Source: Paramecium pentaurelia
Lineage: Eukaryota > Ciliophora > Oligohymenophorea > Peniculida > Parameciidae
Direction: 5' to 3'
Length of the DNA: 64,000 nucleotides
Assembly (NCBI GenBank): GCA_905183005.1
Contig: CAJJDO010000038.1
Span: 186,001 to 250,000, forward strand
The notes beneath the pieces are model-generated. The model ran no database searches, was not told the origin of the DNA, and saw nothing but the letters and a program-made list of their open reading frames with translations. Numbering within the stretch: position 1 is the stretch's first letter; each line of letters starts with the position of its first letter. The translations under genes were made by a program, and so were the position numbers. Below, one piece after another: positions 58,012 through 64,000 of this stretch.

Positions 58012-58951
58012 CTCATATAATTATTGCCATAATAGATTCAATTCATAATTCTATTTCTTATTTTACTTCTACAATTTCATTATAGCATCCATCTAATTAT
58101 CAATATTAATAATAATAATAATTTATAAAGTTTATATAAAAATAATTTATTATTCAAAAGAAATTCATTGAACATTTAATTCCGATACTAAATATGCCTA
58201 CTTAAAATATGTAATTTATATCTTTTAAATTCATTAAATACATTCTAAATATTATCCACTCTCCATTTTCTATTAGTTGTATCTAAATATAACATTGTTA
58301 ATATATATATATGAATATTTGTCAATATAATTTCATTATTAAATAAAATTAGTGTGCTTATTTTTATATTTATAGAAAAAATAAGTATAAATCTTACTTT
58401 TTAAACATATCAATTTTTAAAATCTTCTATAAATTGAAAAATGAAATAGAATTTTATTTATCATTAATACTATCTTTTCAAAATTAAATGGGAAATAAAT
58501 TAACAATAAGATATATTATAAATTTTATTTTATAAGACAAATTTAATTACAAAATGAAATTAATCAATAATGAATACAATTTTGTAATTTAAAGTAAAAC
58601 TATATAACTTCTATATATAATAATAATAAATCTGAAAGAAATACTCTTAAGATGTGTATAAATTATTTTAAGCAAATAGAAATATATATGTAATTAAAAT
58701 TAAGTTAAATAGTAATTTTATTCATCATTATCATTTTCATTCAATCTATTTTAATTAATTTACAGATTGAATTTACAATTGCAATATTCTAATACAATAT
58801 TATTTGAAATTAGAATTGTGTTTCTATTCAAAAAAAAGAATTACTCTTTTGTTTATAAGATAAAAATTAAAGTAGTAAAAATATTGAATAAAATTTGATG
58901 AAACCTTCAATAATATAAAATTAATAATATATACGGTTTAACAATTTTTGA
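58012..58951. other. AT-rich intergenic interval, nothing recognised
   Basis: About 940 bp with poly-A/T runs and no sustained open frame on either strand. It separates the divergent unknown (ATG at 58011) and the tubulin ligase-like gene (ATG at 58952). It must hold both promoters. No tRNA, repeat or RNA gene was seen. Confidence 0.5.
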
Positions 58952-60695
58952 ATGAATTCTCCTGGCGATTCAATAGATGACATTATAAGTCTTTTAAATA
59001 AACACTATCATCCAATTAGTAATTAAGAACAATAATGTAAAGTATTTGAATAGATAGGAAATCAGCTTAATAAAATTAAAGACACAAACCAAGTATTGGA
59101 AGTGCAATGCTTCCTTAAATAAAAGTAAAGCTCTTTATAAACTAATTTAAGTAATAAATAAATGTGTTGTATGCCATCCCTAACACTTATAATAATAATT
59201 AAGATAAATACAAAAGAAAGGCAGTTAGTTTAAATCGATAGCAATAACAGAAACCTTAAATAAAAGATACTAGTTCATTTTTGATTCCAATGACCAGATG
59301 CTTAACTTTTAAACCATATTCAGGAAGCACTGATATAATAATAAATGTATGAATATTAATAAAAAGGATGTTGGTTATTATTACAAATTTGGAAGCAGTC
59401 CGATAAAATTAGTAAAAGGATTATTGGAAGAGAATGGTTTTAAAGAAAGTAATGATAAAAATTGGACTTTGTATTGGTCATCATGTGCAATAAAATCAGA
59501 AGTTTATACTAATTTATTTGCTTATTAAAAAGTATGTCATTTTCCAAAATCATATGAAATGACTCGTAAAGATTTAATGCATCGTAACATTTCAAAAATG
59601 TAAATAAATAATGGATTTATCAATTTTAATTTTATCCCAAAGACATATATATTGCCAACAGAGATGAGTTATTTTTTAGAGGAACATGAGAAAATAAAGA
59701 ATAATAATCCTATCTACATTTGTAAACCACATGCTAGTTCTCAAGGGAAAGGCATCTTTATTACTGATAAGATACAAGATGTAAATTAATATTATTATTA
59801 TTTTTAAGATATTAAATAAATAGAATTCTAATAATTCATATGTTGTTTCACATTATATTGATAAACCATTATTGATAAATAATCTAAAATTTGATTTAAG
59901 AATATATGTAGCTATAAGTTGTATAAATCCATTGAGAATATATGTTTATTAAGATGGATTGGCAAGATTTGCTACAGAAGCATATAATTCTGATTCTGTA
60001 AAATAGAATAGATTTGTTCACTTAACTAATTATTCAGTCAATAAGGATTCTCCTAATTTTGTAGCAAATTAAGATCCAACATTAGATTATGTAGGTAGTA
60101 AGTGGAGTTTATTGGCTTTAAGAGAATACTTAAAATTAAACAAAATAAATGAAGTATATAATTATAATTATTTAGTAATAAATATTTGAGAGAATTGAAG
60201 ATTTAATAATTAAGACAATAATTAGTGTTGAGAGTGCAATATTCTAGGCATGTGAAATGAATGTACCATTTAGATCTAATTGTTTTTCCTTATTTGGATT
60301 TGATGTATTAGTGGATTCATTTTTGAAACCTTGGTTATTGGAAGTTAATTTTTCACCATCACTTAATATTGATGCACCATTAGATCTTAAAATAAAAGGA
60401 GAAATGTTAGCAGACCTATTCACATTAATAGGAATTGTACCATTAGTAATCTTCATTATGATTAAAGGACTAAAGATTTTCATAAGATTTGTCTTATGTT
60501 AGAAATCAAAGCAATTATGATTCTAAGAAACATTAATAGGAATTTGAAAAATATATAATTAAAGAAACAGAGGAGGAATTGAAAAGAAGTAGAGGATGGA
60601 AAAGACTATATCCATCAGATTAAAGTTATCGATATACTAAATATTTTGAATCTGATAGGCCTTTAAATGCATTACTGAGAAATTATTATAAATGA
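58952..60695 (+). CDS. Tubulin tyrosine ligase-like (TTLL) polyglutamylase/polyglycylase (531 aa)
   Basis: Six introns (59037-59065, 59125-59151, 59347-59366, 59781-59808, 60154-60175, 60446-60467) give exactly 532 codons including the stop. The N-terminal ~105 residues are a Gln-rich extension. The TTL domain carries GYYYKFGSSPIKLVKGLL, VCHFPKSYEMTRKDLMHRN, the ATP-grasp segment YICKPHASSQGKGIFI, LKFDLRIYVAISCINPLRIY, NRFVHLTNYSVNK, and the metal-binding CFSLFGFDVLVDSFLKPWLLEVNFSPSL. All ATP-grasp residues (K, D, E/N) appear present. TTLL enzymes add glutamate or glycine chains to tubulin tails in cilia. Choosing between TTLL4/5/6-type glutamylase and TTLL3-type glycylase needs a phylogeny. 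One intron is only 20 nt. Confidence 0.93.
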
Positions 60696-60751
60696 AATAT
60701 TATCAATGTTATTATCTGTTTGAAATAATTAATAATAAATTTTTATTAAAT

Positions 60752-62038
60752 ATGAGTGACGAGGAAGAAGAAGTTGAAGAAGAAGAATAAGAAGAAGAAG
60801 AACAATAAGAAGAATAGAAACCATAGAAATAAGAAAATGATGAATTAAATGAGTTTCGAAAATATAATCCTCATTCTTCATATGCTAATATGCATAAGTA
60901 CCCTAAAAATCATAATGATCACAATCCACTAGCCTATTATTATCAAAGATAATTACCTATTCCTTATTAACCTTCCCAATATTGGATGGAAAGAGTTCAA
61001 TATCATTAAAAGGAGATAGATAGAGCCAAATAAGTTTTATTAAATGTTTAAAAGCCTCAACCTAATATGTATAATTATGAAAGGTCTTTGAACTATTAAC
61101 CTAACAATTCACCACTTCCACAAAAAGTATAAATAGAATCACAAAAGTCTTTAATCCCTCCCTATTAATAACCATCATATAATTTTGAACCAAGAGATTT
61201 TAACCGTTCAAATCAAGCCTAAGTATAACCACCCTACCCTTATAATTTTAATCCATAGTCTTCAAAATATAATTCTTATCCCCCACCTCCATTATAGAGT
61301 TATTAACCCCCACCATAATAAAATTATTATCCTCATCCACAATATGATCTATAGAACTCATAATTTTCTGGCAATCCAACTATCAACTCTTAATATTAGC
61401 CATATTCTCCTTACCAAAATTATTATCCTCCCCCTCCTCCATTTGCCTATGTTCCTCCTCCTTATGATTTTTAATAAGATCTTATGAATGAGTACCCAAA
61501 GGTCAACCTCCAAAATAGTAAGTAAGTTTAAACTGAAAAAATCCAAGATTTACCTTAATTACCTACTGGCATTTCCTAATTTCAACAAGAAAAACCATAA
61601 CCCTTTTCACAATAGAATATTGCTCCTACTCAACCTTTAAGTGAAACAGAATTAGAATATATAGAATTTTTAAGATTCAAAGAATTTAATTAAAAGCAAT
61701 AATAATAAATTGATGATTAAGATTTTTAAGAGTTTTAAGAATTCAGAAAACTTAAACAATAATAATTATTCAAATAAACAGTTGATCGAGAAGAAGAAAA
61801 GAGATCATTAGGGGATCTCTATAAGAGAAAAAATAGATAAGGTATTTTAAATTATAATAATCAAATAGTCTATTCAGAATAAGAGTATAAATCTTAATTG
61901 GATAAAAAGAGAGATTATCAATAGTTTCACCAGCCATATACAAAACCTCTTTAATAGGAAACAAATCTAGAGATAGATCGAGCAATTAATGCTTTGATGA
62001 GATCATAGACTGGCACAAACAAGGACTTTTTTAAATGA
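60752..62038 (+). CDS. Pro/Gln/Tyr-rich low-complexity protein (428 aa)
   Basis: An intronless frame starts 56 bp after the preceding stop. The N-terminus is an acidic run (SDEEEEVEEEEQEEEE), followed by Gln/Lys, then a long Pro/Tyr/Gln/Asn-rich middle with repeated PPPP and PYQ units (YPPPPLQSYQPPPQQNYYP, PYSPYQNYYPPPPPFAY). The C-terminal third is helical and Gln/Glu-rich (SETELEYIEFLRFKEFN, QQIDDQDFQEFQEFRKL). Almost the whole middle is disordered. Such proteins can form condensates or bind WW/SH3-type modules, but no partner is known. The helical tail may dimerise. Confidence 0.75.
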
Positions 62039-62615
62039 ATTATTATATTATCTTTATATATAATAATCAAATAATCTTAGATTATCAGTATAATTTGAAG
62101 ACTGATTTAATTGTATATAAAGTTTATTTAAATTTTAAAAGCGATCATATTGTCATTTATGCCTATAGATAATAGATTGATATTTTTTAAGGATTATTGG
62201 TATAAAAATTGAAGTATTTTTAAATAAAAAGGGTTCTCTAAAATATTTAGAAGAAATTGATTTTATGAGGGATTAGGTATTGGCAAAAAAGTAAGTAAAT
62301 TATATCTAATTATCTATGATAGAATTATTATGATAACCTTTTATAAAATTATTATTAAAGGTTAAAACAATTCATCATCATAAAATATGAAGAAATTTTT
62401 TATTTCACCAAATTAGATTATATATTTATTATTTTGAAATGAAAAATAAATAAAAAATAGAGTATTAAATAATTAATGTAATTATCATGATATTTTACTA
62501 TATTATATGATTAAAGAGATATATTTAATAATACTAGAAATTTTGAATGAGAATTAAATGCTTAAGGAAAAAAGAGTTCTTAATAATGATAGATTTTTTT
62601 TTAATAACAAAAAAT
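62039..62615. other. AT-rich interval between convergent stops
   Basis: About 580 bp without an open frame. It holds the 3' ends of the flanking plus- and minus-strand genes. No repeats or RNA genes were seen. Confidence 0.5.
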
Positions 62616-63313
62616 TCATTAGTACTAAAATTACTGTTTTTGCTTTTAGTTTTTGTTTTCAGCTTCCATTAATTATTTTATAAATTCAGGAACTCTTTAT
62701 TTTTCTTTTTCTAAACTCCTAAGCTTTAATATAAAATAAAACCTCTTAAATTCAATTATCTATTTCTAACCTTTCAATATTTCTTTGAGTGCCTCTGTTC
62801 TTTCCTTATTGCCAATCTTTTTCATAAGATCCTCAGGTAAATTTTGATCAAATGGATTATATTGTACATACATATTATGCATATTTTTATAAAAGTGTAA
62901 TTCATCTAATAGTTGAATGCATTTAAATATACCTTCATATTTCTAAAGCATGAAATCTGGCTTTTGAACATACCTCTAATCATAAGGTATGTACCATTTA
63001 TTATAAAATTCTTTCTATTTTTTTGGTAAATAAGGTAATGAAGGTTGTTTAGTTTTTTTTATTTTATTAATTTCTTCTTTCTATTTAGATATATTTTCTT
63101 AATTTTTATGAATGATTTACTATGTATATCTCTATATGTGGGTTCAGTTTTTTGGGGATCATTTGATTTCATTCTCCTCTTTACTGAGATTTATGCTAGT
63201 TAATCAAGTTACTCGAGGTTAGGAGATTTGTTATAATGAATTGATCCAAGAATGGGAGGAGCGACTTATCTCAAATTTAAGAACTTTTGTTGTATTTTAG
63301 ATTCGGTTTCCAT
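62616..63313 (-). CDS. Unknown protein with conserved-looking domain (224 aa), possibly ciliary
   Basis: One 23-nt intron (63098-63120) gives 225 codons including the stop. The N-terminus is METESKIQQKFLNLRQ with a Pro-rich part (VAPPILGSIHYNKSP). A middle region is aromatic and compact (PKKQKEFYNKWYIPYDQRY, KPDFMLQKYEG), then comes NMYVQYNPFDQNLPEDLMKK and a helical stretch LKEILKGQKQIIEFKR, ending in a charged coiled coil (LEKEKQRVPEFIKQLMEAE). The protein is neither secreted nor membrane-bound. The spacing resembles small cilium-associated proteins, but I cannot name the family. Confidence 0.65.
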
Positions 63314-63442
63314 AAATATTAATATGATAAAAAGTATATGTAATTAAAAATTAAATATTTTTAAGGACAATAGTTTGAGAAGATTGAATGTTGAAATGAC
63401 TAAATTTATATTACTTAGTCTATATTAAGTAAAATATTAATA

Positions 63443-64000
63443 ATGGGGTGGTGCTAATAATTATTAAATAATATGTCTTTTAAATACATATATTATAATG
63501 ATACTGGATGATAGAGATCAATAAATTGATTATCCTCTTATAATGAAATTATACTAATTATAATAAGATAATAATGTTATTTTTTATAAATTGAATAATA
63601 GAATATAATACTAGATATGTGGAGATATGAAAGTGATTGTAAATGATAAAAAGTTAACTTAAAATAGAAAAATGGATACAGATATTTATGAAGTAAAGTT
63701 TGTCTGTAGTTGTCCATAATAATAATAAATAAATTATGCAAAGAGATTTGAAACTTGAAAAAGTTATTTTCTAATGTTTATAACCAAACTTTAATATAAA
63801 ATTATTGATTTCAAATATATAATAAAGATGGAAACTATTTTACAATTTTATAAGATATAACAATATAATAAAGTAGATCTTTTATGCATAATTTTAATTA
63901 TCAATTACATGCATTTTGTTATTCTTTTTCGGATATGAAATTATAAGCCATAGAATAACTAAAACATTAAATAAAGGTAAGAGAAAATAATACATTATTA
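63443..64000 (+). CDS. 5' part of a gene running off the right edge, exon structure unresolved
   Basis: Coding-like sequence starts at an ATG at 63443 or 63498. From the latter a frame reads MILDDRDQQIDYPLIMKL, VIFYKLNNRIQYQICGD, MKVIVNDKKLTQNRKMD and stops at a TGA near 63756. A separate coding-like piece lies near 63870-63970 (SFMHNFNYQLHAFCYSF, DMKLQAIEQLKH) and ends with a GT that may begin another intron. At least one unplaced intron joins them. No domain is recognised, and the gene continues past the window. Confidence 0.4.

Noticed and set aside
59331..59349. Two separate genes at 58.95-60.7 kb, split at a TGA near 59331
   Set aside because: A 29-nt intron near the 5' end moves the reading to another frame, giving one TTLL gene with a spliced length exactly divisible by three. 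The split model leaves a product with no sensible start for the TTL domain.

Overview
This window looks like macronuclear DNA of a ciliate, most likely Paramecium. It is strongly AT-rich. Genes only read as whole proteins when TAA and TAG are glutamine and TGA is the sole stop. More than fifty introns can be resolved; nearly all are 20-38 nt and have GT..AG ends (mostly GTA..TAG). Under these rules about 40 protein genes appear on both strands, packed with gaps of tens of bases. Standard-code translation shatters them into the short fragments that most ORF finders would report. Exon structures were worked out by hand. Those whose spliced length is an exact multiple of three and ends in TGA are the firmest.

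Layout. 1-8.4 kb: a giant UBA-domain protein running off the left edge, a small unknown, mitochondrial ribosomal protein uS9 with a huge N-terminal extension, and one unresolved gene. 8.5-15 kb: a PHD/SP-RING SUMO ligase, a DUSP protein, ribosomal P0 (uL10), a GDT1 cation transporter, a roadblock-like protein and a mitochondrial porin. 15-27.7 kb: a degenerate kinase-like protein, unknowns, a heat-shock-factor-type regulator, an RCC1-repeat protein, a myristoylatable CaMKK-like kinase divergent by 17 bp from a CAMK-like kinase, a SAC phosphoinositide phosphatase and a decayed PEP carboxykinase. 27.9-42.5 kb: two tandem paralogues of unknown family, an EF-hand centrin-like protein, kinesin-13 whose stop overlaps the start of a DP-type E2F partner, EF-hand, coiled-coil, SNARE, TAF10-like, ankyrin and Sec14 proteins, and ribosomal uL11. 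42.6-64 kb: an eS25-like relic, a helix-turn-helix protein, a Sec7 ARF-GEF, ALG10, a secreted GH13 enzyme, a NEK kinase, snurportin, an acidic secreted protein, a tubulin ligase-like enzyme and several lineage-type unknowns.

The genes are mostly housekeeping plus ciliary/cytoskeletal and signalling functions, with no sign of a bacterial-style defence or mobile cluster. The clearest structural anomaly is a perfect 1,141-bp direct repeat around a single N at 54716, almost certainly an uncollapsed contig overlap. I did not find a convincing new biological system. The most notable items are the ultra-compact gene junctions, the paralogue pair, the HTH protein beside a 1.1-kb gene-poor tract, and the pseudogenes.
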